Made by a program: the position numbers and the translations under genes. The notes under the pieces are model-generated. The model saw only the letters and a list, made by a program, of their open reading frames with translations. It had not been told where the DNA came from and did no database searches. DNA of 64,000 nucleotides from an uncultured Treponema sp. (GTDB lineage Bacteria; Spirochaetota; Spirochaetia; Treponematales; Treponemataceae): NCBI GenBank assembly GCA_949299755.1, contig CASGBA010000006.1, positions 1-64,000 on the forward strand, in the 5' to 3' direction. Below, piece by piece: positions 1 to 9,605 of the stretch; position 1 is the stretch's first letter, and each line of letters begins with the position of its first letter.

Positions 1-35
1 CAAAGCCGGCAGACAGCCATCTGGAGGTAATCACT

Positions 36-1394
36 ATGGACATTAAAAAACAATTTACCCCGCAGGACAAATCCCGGGTAAAACTCGAAATTACAATCGG
101 ACAAAAAGATGTTGCCGATTTTTACCAGGGGATTCTCCAAAAATATGCAAAAACCATACAGATTCCAGGTTTCAGGAAAGGAAAAGTTCCTGTCAATATT
201 TTGGAACAAAAATACGGTGAAGCTTTAAAACACGATGCCGAAGGGGATTTAATAAACGATGCCATTGAAAAGGCTGTGGAAAATGCGGATAAATACGAAA
301 AGCCTTTGGCTTACTCCCAGGCAGAAATGGAGGGGACACCGGTTTTTGATCCCGGAAAGGATTTTTCCTTTACCGTCACTTATGATGTTTTTCCAAAGGT
401 CGAATTCAAGAAACTCGAGGGTTTTGAAATAGAAGTCCCCGAGGTTTCCGTAAAAGATGAGGACATGAACAGGGAACTGGAAGCCATCCGGGAAAGGAAC
501 GGTCTTGTTACGGACAAGGAGGACGGAGCGCCGGCCGAAAACGGGGATATCGCCACCATCACTTACTTTGAACTTGACGGCAATGGAAACGAAGTGGAAA
601 ACAGCCGGCGGGACGGCTTTGTTCTGACAATCGGAAAAAGCCTTGACGCCTACAAACTGGACGATTCCATAATCGGAATGAAAAAAGGCGAAACCAAGGA
701 AGTTGAAAAAAAATATCCGGAAGACTACGAATTCCAGGGTCTCGCCGGACAAACAAAAAAATTCAAAATCACCCTGGACGCCCTTAAAAAGAACGAGCTT
801 CCGGCCCTTGATGACGAGCTTGCCCAGGATGTAAGTGAAAAATACAAAACCTTGGATGACCTGAAAGCGGATATAAACAGGAACCTCCAGCTTACAATGG
901 AAAACAAAATTTCAACCATAAAAACCAACAGCCTTCTCGAAAAAATAATAGAAGCCAATGATTTCGACCTTCCAGAATCAATGGTGAATGTGGAGCTGGA
1001 AGCGAGATGGAGAGGTCTTGCCGACCGTTTCAGGACCGATCCCGCAAAGCTGGAAAAACTGATGGCAGCCACAGGTTCCGACAAAAATGCTACCTTCAAC
1101 AGTTGGAAACCGGAAACGGAGAAACTCCTTAAAAGCCGAGTTATAGTGGAAACTCTCATACAAGACAGAGAGATTTCCGTGACCCCGGAGGACGTTGACT
1201 CTGAAATCAGGAAAATAGCGGAAAAAGCAGGGGTTTCAGAAGAAGAAGTAAAAAAACACTATGCGGATCCCAGGGCAAAAGAGTATCTTATAGATGATAT
1301 AAAAGAACAGAGACTTTATGACCAACTGTTGGAGAAATGTTCTGTAAAAAAAGGAAAAGAAATAAGTCTTGAAGAACTTTTGGGAGACAAATAA
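36..1394 (+). CDS. tig: Trigger factor, ribosome-associated chaperone/prolyl isomerase
   Basis: A 452-residue protein of normal trigger-factor length. The N-terminal ribosome-binding domain carries the signature around residues 44-48 (GFRKGKVP). A central FKBP-like PPIase domain follows (about 150-245, with the G-D-I-A-T-I-T-Y strand), then a long helical C-terminal chaperone domain. The family binds ribosomal protein uL23 at the exit tunnel and shields nascent chains in the cytosol. A GGAGGT Shine-Dalgarno lies 8-9 bases before the ATG. It heads a tig-clpP-clpX cluster on the same strand with a 20-base gap to clpP, the usual bacterial arrangement linking nascent-chain folding and proteolysis. 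The promoter must lie left of the window or in the first 20 bases. Confidence 0.97.
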   Translation: MDIKKQFTPQDKSRVKLEITIGQKDVADFYQGILQKYAKTIQIPGFRKGKVPVNILEQKYGEALKHDAEGDLINDAIEKAVENADKYEKPLAYSQAEMEGTPVFDPGKDFSFTVTYDVFPKVEFKKLEGFEIEVPEVSVKDEDMNRELEAIRERNGLVTDKEDGAPAENGDIATITYFELDGNGNEVENSRRDGFVLTIGKSLDAYKLDDSIIGMKKGETKEVEKKYPEDYEFQGLAGQTKKFKITLDALKKNELPALDDELAQDVSEKYKTLDDLKADINRNLQLTMENKISTIKTNSLLEKIIEANDFDLPESMVNVELEARWRGLADRFRTDPAKLEKLMAATGSDKNATFNSWKPETEKLLKSRVIVETLIQDREISVTPEDVDSEIRKIAEKAGVSEEEVKKHYADPRAKEYLIDDIKEQRLYDQLLEKCSVKKGKEISLEELLGDK

Positions 1395-1414
1395 AAACAC
1401 AGGTATTAAAAACA

Positions 1415-2020
1415 ATGACTGAAAAAATGAATAATTTTGTGCCGTATGTCATCGAACAAACCGGTAACGGGGAAAGGGCTTATGATATTTATTCCCGCCT
1501 ATTAAAAGACAGGATTATTTTCGTTGACGGGGAAATAACGGATCTTACAGCTGACGCCACGGTTGCCCAGCTGCTTTTCCTTGACTCACAAAATCCAGAG
1601 AAGGACATCAGCCTTTATATCAACAGTCCCGGTGGTTCAGTAACAGCCGGCTTGGCCATTTATGATACAATGCAGCAGGTCCGCTCGGATATACAAACCT
1701 TTTGCTTGGGACAGGCTGCCAGTATGGCTGCAATCCTTTTGGCCGGCGGAACGAAGGGTAAACGCTCCGCTCTTCCATCTTCCAGGGTTTTAATACACCA
1801 GCCTTGGGGAGGGGCACAGGGACAGGCCGTTGACATAGGGATTCAAGCCCGTGAGATTATCAGGTTGAAAAAACTGACCATTGAGTATTTCGCATATCAT
1901 ACCGGCAAAACAGAAAAGCAGATAGCGTCAGATATGGAAAGGGATTTTTTCATGTCCGCTACCGAGGCTCTGGAATACGGTATTGTAGACCAAGTCATGC
2001 AGCGGAGGGAACATGCCTAA
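1415..2020 (+). CDS. clpP: ATP-dependent Clp protease proteolytic subunit
   Basis: A 201-residue serine peptidase that forms the tetradecameric ClpP barrel. The catalytic triad is visible: Ser103 in GQAASMA, His128 in IHQPWGG and Asp177 in MERDFFM. Length and the N-terminal [22 protein letters not shown] segment match the family. Two ATGs are possible, at 1415 and 1427; neither has a strong ribosome site, and the upstream one is reported. Its last 8 bases overlap clpX in another frame, so the protease and its unfoldase are translationally coupled. Confidence 0.97.
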   Translation: MTEKMNNFVPYVIEQTGNGERAYDIYSRLLKDRIIFVDGEITDLTADATVAQLLFLDSQNPEKDISLYINSPGGSVTAGLAIYDTMQQVRSDIQTFCLGQAASMAAILLAGGTKGKRSALPSSRVLIHQPWGGAQGQAVDIGIQAREIIRLKKLTIEYFAYHTGKTEKQIASDMERDFFMSATEALEYGIVDQVMQRREHA

Positions 2021-3257
2021 GCATAGAACCGGCACCACAGCGGTATGCAGTTTTTGCGGGAAACCGGAAGATGACCAGAGGAAAATGGTTATAGGCCCTG
2101 GGGTAAATATTTGCAGTGAATGTATTGATGTATGCAAAGAGGTGCTGGACAAAACAAGATCGGAAGATGAACCGGAATTTTCAGGGAAAATCCCAACCCC
2201 GAAGGAAATGAAGGAATACCTGGACGGCTATATTGTGGGCCAGGAACAAGCGAAAAAAGCCCTTTCCGTCGCCATATACAACCATTACAAACGGATTACA
2301 AACAAAGCCTCGGAAAATGATGATGTACAGATTGAAAAATCCAACGTGCTTTTAATCGGTCCCACCGGATCCGGAAAAACCCTTTTGGCGAGAACAATAG
2401 CAAAAAGGATGAAAGTCCCATTTGCCATTGCGGACGCCACAACCCTCACTGAGGCAGGTTATGTGGGCGAAGACGTGGAAAACATACTGCTTAAACTGAT
2501 TCAAAACGCCAACGGGAATATAGCGGCGGCGGAACGGGGTATCATATACATCGATGAGATTGATAAAATAGCCCGTAAAGGAGAAAACGTTTCCATTACC
2601 AGGGATGTTTCAGGAGAGGGGGTGCAGCAAGCCCTCCTCAAAATAATAGAAGGCACAATGGCTTCTGTTCCTCCTCAAGGCGGACGGAAACACCCCAACC
2701 AGGAAATGTTGAAAATCGACACCACAAATATCCTCTTTATATGCGGAGGAGCATTTGTCGGACTCGAAAATAAAATCGAAAGCCGGGTGGCGGTCCATCC
2801 GGTGGGTTTCGGGGCTGACATAAAATCCCATAAAGACAAAAAGCTGTCAGAACTCTACAGTCAGTTGATTCCGGATGACCTGACAAAATTCGGTATGATC
2901 CCTGAATTCATAGGGAGGCTTCCCATCACAGTTGCCCTCGATGAACTCAATAAAGATGATTTGAAACGTATTCTTATCGAGCCCAAAAACTCAATCGTGA
3001 AACAATTCCAAGCATCCTTAGGAATGGACAATGTGGAGCTTGTTTTCGACAAAGACGCCTTGGATGCCATAGCGGATCTTGCCATAAAACAGAATACAGG
3101 GGCCAGGGGATTAAGGACAATTGTTGAAAAAATGATGCTTGACTTAATGTATGAAATTCCTTCCATTGAGGGCAGGAAAAAGGTTGTTATTACCAAAAGC
3201 GTCGTTGAAAAGCAAAAAAAACCGGAAATTCTCCGGCTTAACCAAAAATCAGCATAA
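2013..3257 (+). CDS. clpX: ClpX, AAA+ unfoldase of the ClpXP protease
   Basis: A 414-residue AAA+ ATPase. The N-terminal C4 zinc-binding domain has cysteines 12, 15, 34 and 37. Walker A is GPTGSGKT (116-123) and Walker B is IIYIDEID (about 177-184). The IGF loop that docks on ClpP is not sharply visible; an [19 protein letters not shown] segment is present in the usual place. Function by family: recognises degrons, unfolds substrates with ATP and feeds them to ClpP. The ATG lies inside clpP and is preceded by GGAGGG within the clpP coding sequence. The gene converges on a glycosyltransferase gene 34 bases downstream; I see no convincing terminator between them. Confidence 0.97.
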   Translation: MPKHRTGTTAVCSFCGKPEDDQRKMVIGPGVNICSECIDVCKEVLDKTRSEDEPEFSGKIPTPKEMKEYLDGYIVGQEQAKKALSVAIYNHYKRITNKASENDDVQIEKSNVLLIGPTGSGKTLLARTIAKRMKVPFAIADATTLTEAGYVGEDVENILLKLIQNANGNIAAAERGIIYIDEIDKIARKGENVSITRDVSGEGVQQALLKIIEGTMASVPPQGGRKHPNQEMLKIDTTNILFICGGAFVGLENKIESRVAVHPVGFGADIKSHKDKKLSELYSQLIPDDLTKFGMIPEFIGRLPITVALDELNKDDLKRILIEPKNSIVKQFQASLGMDNVELVFDKDALDAIADLAIKQNTGARGLRTIVEKMMLDLMYEIPSIEGRKKVVITKSVVEKQKKPEILRLNQKSA

Positions 3258-3291
3258 ATAAGACGGAAAACCGAAAAGGATCCAAACCTCC

Positions 3292-4446
3292 TCAAAGGGA
3301 ATCCAAGGCCGCCTCAACGGATACATGGAGGGTTTCCATGGAACATCGTGCCCATGTATAGGAGGCCACCCATTTTCCGGCTTTTTCAATGAGCTCCCGG
3401 CGGAATTCATCATTAACGCCGGAATTGAGCCGTACTATTCTTGTTATTGCTTCCGCTATTTCATCCGGGCTGTCCGAATCGAAAAACACAGCGTTGTCGC
3501 CGGTAACCTCCGGCAGGGCCCCGAAACGGGAACAAGCCACAGGAATTCCGCATGCCATTGCTTCCAGTACCGGGAAACCTACCCCCTCGGTCTTGGAGGG
3601 AAAAACGCAGGCATCTGCGGCGGAGTAAAGTTCCGGAAGGTTTTCGTGGGGGAAATAACCTGTAAGAAGGATATCGGAAGAATAAGGTGATTGAAAAACC
3701 TCCCTATGCACCATGTCGGCGTTTTCACCGTCAGCTCCGGCAAGAACAAGACGGTGGGGCGCACCGGTTTTTTCCTTGAAAATAGAAAAACCTTTGATTA
3801 GTTCCACATGGCATTTCGAAGGATAAGAAATCCTGGAAGCATAAATTATATAAGGCCTGCGGATTGAAAAGGGATGGATTAAAACCGAATCCACATCATT
3901 TTGCACCCGGGGAAAAAACAAACCGGTGTCGATTCCATTGTAAACAACAGATATCAGGGATTCCGGGATCTGGAGGTTTACCAGATTGTCACGGACAAAT
4001 TTACTGGCCGCTATGATTCTTGAAGCTTTTTTCAACTGCTGCTTATGAAAAAAAGAAAGGGATGGGATTTCCCCGTTGGATTTATTCTCCGCAAAAAAAG
4101 ACTGGATGACGACCACAGAGGGAATTTCATAGGAAACAGGTAAATAAGAAATTCCGGCAGGAAAAATAACCGCATTGTACCCCCGTTTTTTGACAAAAGA
4201 CTGGTAAGACATCAGATGCCAAAGTTTTTCCGCCGCCGGGGAATCAGAAACAGGAACACCGGCATACTGGACTGAATCAGAATCGGAGGTATACACATAC
4301 CGGTCTATTTCCGGACCGAATATTTCCAGGGATGAATGTCCAAAATCGGAAATATTCCTGATAAAAGATTTCAAATAGGAACCGAAGCCTGAACGGCCGT
4401 GATCACAACCAAAAGCATTTATACCAATTTTTACCTGATTATCCAT
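3292..4446 (-). CDS. Glycosyltransferase, GT4 family
   Basis: About 384 residues with a GT-B fold pattern. The N-terminal strand IGINAFG is followed by a glycine-rich loop. The C-terminal donor-binding domain carries the EX7E motif (EGVGFPVLE) followed by AMACGIPVACSRFGALPEV, the retaining GT4 nucleotide-sugar signature. It probably transfers a sugar to a lipid, glycan or protein; donor and acceptor cannot be read from sequence. The start is uncertain: an in-frame ATG lies 18 bases upstream (4464) and neither has a Shine-Dalgarno. The 4446 ATG is used because the conserved first strand follows directly. It is divergent from the helicase gene across about 46 bases, so promoters must be compact. 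Confidence 0.85.
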   Translation of the reverse strand: MDNQVKIGINAFGCDHGRSGFGSYLKSFIRNISDFGHSSLEIFGPEIDRYVYTSDSDSVQYAGVPVSDSPAAEKLWHLMSYQSFVKKRGYNAVIFPAGISYLPVSYEIPSVVVIQSFFAENKSNGEIPSLSFFHKQQLKKASRIIAASKFVRDNLVNLQIPESLISVVYNGIDTGLFFPRVQNDVDSVLIHPFSIRRPYIIYASRISYPSKCHVELIKGFSIFKEKTGAPHRLVLAGADGENADMVHREVFQSPYSSDILLTGYFPHENLPELYSAADACVFPSKTEGVGFPVLEAMACGIPVACSRFGALPEVTGDNAVFFDSDSPDEIAEAITRIVRLNSGVNDEFRRELIEKAGKWVASYTWARCSMETLHVSVEAALDSL

Positions 4447-4492
4447 ATTCGCAAATAATAGCATTTTTTATTTGTTTATGCTATCCTGAATC

Positions 4493-5665
4493 ATGAATCT
4501 TTTTTCAGATTTGAATATTGCCGGATGTCTTTGTGAAGCCTTGGCTGAAAGAGGAATAACCGATCCCACTCCGGTACAAAAAAAAATCATCCCACTTATA
4601 ACCGGAGGTGAAAACACCGCATTCCGTTCGGAAACAGGAACCGGGAAAACTTTTGCCTATTTGCTTCCGGCAATAACAAAATATTTAGATGAAAAAGACC
4701 ATACACGTATTTTAATTATTGCCCCTACCCACGAACTGGCTGCCCAAATAAAAAACGAAGCGTCATTTTTATTGAACCATTGTCCGCACAAACAAAAGGC
4801 GGCCCTATTTATCGGAGGGGTGCCGCTAAAAAGACAGTGTGACGTTTTAAAGCAAAAACCCCTTGTTGCCGTGGGTTCACCTGTAAGACTTCTGGAATTA
4901 ATCAGAATAAAAAAACTGAAAGTAAAAGAAATCTCCTTTGTGGTTTTTGACGAACTGGACAGACTTTTAAAACCCGAAGTAAAAAACGACCTTGAAAACA
5001 TCATCAAGGAATTACCGCCCACAATCCGGTATGCGGCTTGTTCCGCTACCATCGACAAAAAAAAGGTGGATGACTGGAAAAAAATCCTTCCGCAAAATTT
5101 TTCCGGTGAAATCCGCTTTGAAATTCTTCCGGCGGAAAACATCCTGAAAAACGCCCTAACCCACTGGGCTTTTTTTGCTGAACGCAGGGACAAAACGGAA
5201 GAATTACGGAAATTCCTTAATGCGGAAAAACCGACGAAGGCCCTGGTATTCACCTCGGAAATTTCAAAGGTCAAGGATATGGTGGAGAAACTTCAACATA
5301 AAAATATAAATTGCGGGGGACTCTATTCTTCAATGGAAAAAACTGAAAGAAAAAAAACACTTGACAGTTTCCGTTCCGGAAAGGTTCCAATATTGATAAC
5401 AAGTGATATTACCGCCAGAGGGCTGGATATTCAGGGAATAACCCATGTTATCCAGCTTGATTTGCCGGGAGACAAAGATTTTTTCATACACAGGGCAGGA
5501 CGGACAGGAAGAGCCGGCAACAAAGGAATTAACATTGTTTTCGGGGATGAATTCGAATTAAGGAAGCTGTCCGGTTTGGAGAAAACCCTGGGCATAACGG
5601 TTTACCCTAAAATCCTGAGGAGCGGCAAAATATATGCGCCGGAAAGTATTCAGGATACGGATTAA
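4493..5665 (+). CDS. DEAD-box ATP-dependent RNA helicase (DELD variant)
   Basis: A 390-residue two-domain superfamily 2 helicase. Motifs in order: Q motif PTPVQ (25-29), motif I SETGTGKT (46-53), Ia PTHELA, motif II DELD (153-156), motif III SAT (184-186), motif V TSDITARGLDI (303-313) and motif VI HRAGRTGRAG (333-342). The canonical motif II is DEAD; here Ala-Asp is replaced by Leu-Asp, which still keeps both metal/ATP-contacting acids of the D-E pair. There is no long C-terminal extension such as the DbpA RNA-binding domain. Likely role by family: RNA remodelling in ribosome assembly or decay. The stop codon overlaps that of the convergent outer-membrane gene. Confidence 0.92.
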   Translation: MNLFSDLNIAGCLCEALAERGITDPTPVQKKIIPLITGGENTAFRSETGTGKTFAYLLPAITKYLDEKDHTRILIIAPTHELAAQIKNEASFLLNHCPHKQKAALFIGGVPLKRQCDVLKQKPLVAVGSPVRLLELIRIKKLKVKEISFVVFDELDRLLKPEVKNDLENIIKELPPTIRYAACSATIDKKKVDDWKKILPQNFSGEIRFEILPAENILKNALTHWAFFAERRDKTEELRKFLNAEKPTKALVFTSEISKVKDMVEKLQHKNINCGGLYSSMEKTERKKTLDSFRSGKVPILITSDITARGLDIQGITHVIQLDLPGDKDFFIHRAGRTGRAGNKGINIVFGDEFELRKLSGLEKTLGITVYPKILRSGKIYAPESIQDTD

Positions 5666-7434
5666 TAGAAGTACTCAAAACCGGCGGAAATGTAATTGTT
5701 AAATTCCGCCGTACCGGAAACCCTGTCCCTCCATTTCTGCAACTGGCTTTCCGCCTCGTTTTTAAGATCCGACTCGGTGGGGGTTTCCGGCAAAGATTCC
5801 GAGTAACTGTAAATATTGTTGCCTCTTTTACCCACATCTTTATTCAGGTTAGCTTCAAAACGGTATCCTAGTTTAAACACCATGTAACCGCCGCTTTTCA
5901 AAACGGGAAGCCGGCACACAACATCAAAACCTGCCTGCCACACATACTGGATTGTATCCTGGGTTAAAAAAGGAGTGTCGTAAAACCTGGCATGGCCGGC
6001 ATCTGTGGATGAAGAATTTGCGATTGTGCCGTCAGTTATGTATCCCGGATTGGATATATATTCCTTGATGAATTTCCATTCCATGTCTTCGTTCACATTG
6101 GCGTGCCTTATGAGGGAACCTACGATATCCACATCAACGCATTCCAGCGGGCGGGTTTTAACCCTCAGGGTAAAGCGGTCGGAATTTGGTTCCAGGGCGG
6201 CGCCTAGGGAAGTCCCCGCGTGGAGATAATTCTGGTAATTGGGCGCAGAGTAATTATGGTCGTCACTTTCCTTATGGGTATAGGTATAGGGCGTCACCAT
6301 CGTATAATTAAAAGAAATCATTGAAAGGATGTTCCCCCGGCTTGGCGCATAGGAAACACCCAGCTGGCCTGCCAAACGCCATTTAGTATCCCACTGGAAC
6401 CTGACAATGTCGTTAAAGCTCAGGTCGTCAGCATAAAGAACCCCGTCTATTTTCCAACCGGCGGCGGGCTTTACCGTAAACATACCGCCCATAAAACTGT
6501 TGTCATTGAAGCCCGTCAAACCCTGGTTCAGGAAATACACTGTCAGGGGCAGCATATACATCGGCTCAATCCGGCCGCCATACATGACGGATTCCACGAA
6601 GGAAACGGAAAGCCAATCGAAGGGATGGAAATCCAGGGAATGGACGGAAAAGAATTTCTCCGGGTAATAGTTCAAATCATACATGTCGACACTATTGGAG
6701 TAATCATTGTCCGTCGTGGCACTCAAGCCGTAAAAACCTGAATTGAACGTCCACTTGGGCCTGCGGAAAACAAAGGAAAACTGGCCGGAATGGGTCGCAG
6801 TGGGGCTGACGATAACCCCGTCCTCATGGAAGGGACCGAAGGAACCCCTCATCAGTCCTGCAATGAGGTAATAATTGGAATTCCCCAGGGCCACGGAGGA
6901 ATTGAATGAAGGCAGTATCCAGAAAGGCCCCACCTTGGAATTGTCGGCGACAACATCCTTCAATGAGGCAGTCCCCACCGGAATCAGCTCTTCATCCGGA
7001 AGATTGTTTGTGACCCATAAATCAAAAGAGCCGCTTATAGACAAAAGCTCCTTAAAAAGATAGTGGTTGAAGTCAGCTGACACAATTGAAATATCAAGCT
7101 GTTTGTCCATATCTTCAGTAACAGTGGCGGAAATTTTTCCACCCACGGTAAAAGACTTTCCGAAAAGGCGTTTATAATGGGCTTGTGCCACCCGCCTTTC
7201 CCGTTCCGGTGCCTTGTTTATAACTTCCTCAAGGATTTCCTCCACAAGAGGCATGGGATAGGGTCTGGCAGCGGGAAGGTTATTCACAAGCCCCATGGCT
7301 TCCCAGACAGACAAATCGGTATAAAAATAATCATTTGGATCAGCTGAAACCTGGGCAAAAATAAAAGGAAGGCAAAAAAACAACAAAAAAACAGATAAAA
7401 AGCCTTTAATTAAAAAGTTCTTCATAGAGAACAT
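5662..7434 (-). CDS. Predicted outer-membrane beta-barrel protein, function unknown
   Basis: A 590-residue protein with a Sec signal peptide (MKNFLIKGF... ending near FIFAQ), starting at the fourth codon (7425) if the internal ATG is used. A short helical N-terminal region (WEAMGLVNNLPAARPYPMPLVEEILEEV) is followed by roughly 450 residues of alternating aromatic/polar strands with tight turns. The protein ends SAGFEYFY, an aromatic C-terminus fitting a BAM-dependent barrel. The N-terminal region resembles that of Wzi-like or other capsule-assembly barrels only loosely, so I do not assign a function. It is flanked by two glycosyltransferase genes and a helicase, and its 3' end overlaps the helicase stop. 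Confidence 0.7.
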   Translation of the reverse strand: MFSMKNFLIKGFLSVFLLFFCLPFIFAQVSADPNDYFYTDLSVWEAMGLVNNLPAARPYPMPLVEEILEEVINKAPERERRVAQAHYKRLFGKSFTVGGKISATVTEDMDKQLDISIVSADFNHYLFKELLSISGSFDLWVTNNLPDEELIPVGTASLKDVVADNSKVGPFWILPSFNSSVALGNSNYYLIAGLMRGSFGPFHEDGVIVSPTATHSGQFSFVFRRPKWTFNSGFYGLSATTDNDYSNSVDMYDLNYYPEKFFSVHSLDFHPFDWLSVSFVESVMYGGRIEPMYMLPLTVYFLNQGLTGFNDNSFMGGMFTVKPAAGWKIDGVLYADDLSFNDIVRFQWDTKWRLAGQLGVSYAPSRGNILSMISFNYTMVTPYTYTHKESDDHNYSAPNYQNYLHAGTSLGAALEPNSDRFTLRVKTRPLECVDVDIVGSLIRHANVNEDMEWKFIKEYISNPGYITDGTIANSSSTDAGHARFYDTPFLTQDTIQYVWQAGFDVVCRLPVLKSGGYMVFKLGYRFEANLNKDVGKRGNNIYSYSESLPETPTESDLKNEAESQLQKWRDRVSGTAEFNNYISAGFEYFY

Positions 7435-7513
7435 ATTTTATCATATTTTTATATTATTCTCCAGTATAATTTTGTGTTTGATTAAACTTTCACCTATGAT
7501 ATATAATAGGGGC

Positions 7514-8758
7514 ATGAATATAGCTCTGTTTTCAGACTGTTATTACCCGACAAAAAACGGCGTGGTAACCGTTGTAATCCAATTGAGATCCATTCTGGAA
7601 AAGATGGGGCATCATGTTGTAATTGTTACTGTTGAGAACTCAAAGCTTGAAGATTCTAAAACAGGCGAAGATACAAAACCAGGAGGGGATCCTTGTATTT
7701 TCCGAACTCCCTCAATACCATTGGGGCTGGGGACAGATCAATTCATTGGATTCCCGCACAAAAAAAAGATCCTTAAATTCCTGAGACAGCATAAAATAGA
7801 AATCATTCACAGCCACACGGAATTTTATATTGCCCATGCGGCGAAAATTACGGCAAAGGCCCTGCATGTCCCGGCAATTGTTACAACCCATACAATGTGG
7901 GAGGATTTTTATCCTTATTACCTTCCCATGGCAAAACTTATACCTGTAAAACTCGTGAGGAAAATAACGAAAAGGCTTTACAAAAAATTTTATGCGATGA
8001 TAAATGTTTCCCAAAAAGCCCAGAACTATTTCAAGCAACCCTGGATGCTTCCTGATACCCCATCGGCGGTAATTCCCAATGCCATTGATACATCATCCTT
8101 TGAAAATGAAAAAGACACAAAGGATGATTTGGAAAACATGAGGAAGAATTGGGGCATAGAAAAGGATGATGTCCTCCTTCTTTTCGTGGGAAGAATAGGC
8201 GAAGAAAAGCGGGTTTTTGAACTTCTCAATATCTGCATAAATGTACTGGGTAAAACCAAAGAAAAGGTCAAAGTCCTATTTGTGGGTAACGGATCCGCTC
8301 TGGAAGATATGAAAGCCCAGGTCCGGCAGTCAAATTTGGGAAGTTCCATAATATTCACCGGTTTTGTTAACTGGACAAAGCTCCACACTTATTACAGAAT
8401 GAGCGATATTTTTATTACCGCATCACTTTCGGAAATGCATTCCATGACCATACTTGAAGCTATGATATGCGAGCTGCCGGTTGTTGTACGGGATGATGTG
8501 AGTTACCATGATACAGTCATAGACGGCAAAAACGGATTTTTAGCTTCAACTGACGATGAAATGGAGACAAGAATCATTGAGTTGATCGAAGACAGCGGCA
8601 AACGTAAAAAATTCGGGAAAACCAGCTTGAAACTATCCCAAAATTTCTCACTGGAAACCCACGGCCGGAAAACGGAAATTTTTTATGAGGAAGTATTAAA
8701 AGCTTATCCGGGGCCGCTTAATGAAAAACTGCTCAGGGAAAAAATAATGCAAATATAA
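7514..8758 (+). CDS. Glycosyltransferase, GT4 family (diacylglycerol glucosyltransferase-like)
   Basis: 414 residues from the ATG at 7514, which is preceded by TAGGGG; an in-frame ATG at 7472 would add 14 residues without family character. The N-terminus (MNIALFSDCYYPTKNGV) is the glycine-rich acceptor-domain loop typical of GT4 enzymes acting on lipid acceptors. SHTEFYIAHAA is the next conserved block. The donor domain has FVGRIGEEKR, the FTGFV strand and an EX7E motif (EMHSMTILE). By family it may add glucose or galactose to diacylglycerol to make membrane glycolipids, but the acceptor is inferred. A uracil-DNA glycosylase gene follows closely downstream. Confidence 0.88.
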   Translation: MNIALFSDCYYPTKNGVVTVVIQLRSILEKMGHHVVIVTVENSKLEDSKTGEDTKPGGDPCIFRTPSIPLGLGTDQFIGFPHKKKILKFLRQHKIEIIHSHTEFYIAHAAKITAKALHVPAIVTTHTMWEDFYPYYLPMAKLIPVKLVRKITKRLYKKFYAMINVSQKAQNYFKQPWMLPDTPSAVIPNAIDTSSFENEKDTKDDLENMRKNWGIEKDDVLLLFVGRIGEEKRVFELLNICINVLGKTKEKVKVLFVGNGSALEDMKAQVRQSNLGSSIIFTGFVNWTKLHTYYRMSDIFITASLSEMHSMTILEAMICELPVVVRDDVSYHDTVIDGKNGFLASTDDEMETRIIELIEDSGKRKKFGKTSLKLSQNFSLETHGRKTEIFYEEVLKAYPGPLNEKLLREKIMQI

Positions 8759-8771
8759 TCTTCCCCAACGG

Positions 8772-9605
8772 TTGAAACTACAAACAGCAAAGGTTATTCT
8801 ATACAACGTGGAAATAAAAGAAACCCTTTTTACCTTTTTTGATACAGCGTCCCGTTTCATTTCAGCTTACGGGGAAAAGGCCGCTCCTGTTCCGGAATTC
8901 CAGGAAACGGAACTGAGGCGGAATACTCCCGGAAATCCAGAAAAAAACCCAGCCTCATGCGGAGAATTCCAAACCCTGGAAGAAATTTCGGAGGCGGTAA
9001 AAGCCTGTAAAAATTGTGGTCTGGCAGAGGGAAGAAAAAACGCGGTGCCGGGGCTTGGAGCTGAATCAGCTTTTGTCCTCATTGTGGGAGAAGGCCCGGG
9101 TGCAGAAGAGGATTTACGTGGACAGCCTTTTGTAGGGCGGTCGGGGCAGCTTTTGGATAAAATGCTGGAAGCAATTTCCCTTTCAAGGGTTTTGAATGTA
9201 TATATAGCAAATATCGTAAAATGCAGGCCGCCGGGGAACAGGGATCCCCTGCCCCAGGAATCCTCAGCCTGCTCAAAATTCTTAAAGGCCCAGATAAATC
9301 TCATAAAACCGAAAGCGATACTGGTGGTGGGCAGGATTGCCGCACAAAACCTTTTGGAAACAAAAGAAGGCATAAACAAACTGAGGGGACGTTTTTTCGA
9401 TTATAAAGGCATACCCCTGATGGCTACATATCACCCCAGCGCTCTTTTAAGGGACGAGAATTTAAAACGCCCGGCTTGGGAGGATTTAAAACTTTTCAGG
9501 GAAAAACTCAGGACCCTTGAACCCGGTTATGAGCAAAAGTTTGCGGACGGAAAAATAAAAAACTCTTTCGCCGGTGATAACCCTGTTCCCGACGGGGGAA
9601 AGTGA
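8772..9605 (+). CDS. Uracil-DNA glycosylase, family 4 (iron-sulfur)
   Basis: 277 residues from a TTG at 8772; a GTG at 8808 is an alternative start giving MEIKETLF. Neither has a good Shine-Dalgarno, so the N-terminus is uncertain. Motif A is VGEGPGAEEDLRGQPFVGRSGQLLDKML (about 105-132). The four cluster cysteines are C79, C82, C151 and C167, and the active-site loop is HPSALLR (221-227). Function by family: removes uracil from DNA arising from cytosine deamination, starting base-excision repair. The TGA stop overlaps the priA start, so the pair is coupled. Confidence 0.93.
   Translation: MKLQTAKVILYNVEIKETLFTFFDTASRFISAYGEKAAPVPEFQETELRRNTPGNPEKNPASCGEFQTLEEISEAVKACKNCGLAEGRKNAVPGLGAESAFVLIVGEGPGAEEDLRGQPFVGRSGQLLDKMLEAISLSRVLNVYIANIVKCRPPGNRDPLPQESSACSKFLKAQINLIKPKAILVVGRIAAQNLLETKEGINKLRGRFFDYKGIPLMATYHPSALLRDENLKRPAWEDLKLFREKLRTLEPGYEQKFADGKIKNSFAGDNPVPDGGK

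Noticed and set aside
3258-3291. Possible terminator between clpX and the convergent glycosyltransferase
   Set aside because: No stem longer than four or five bases and no T run were found.
7495-7507. TATGAT/TATAAT sequence before the second glycosyltransferase as a promoter
   Set aside because: It lies only 7 bases from the ATG and would give a leaderless message in spite of the TAGGGG; kept only as a weak possibility.
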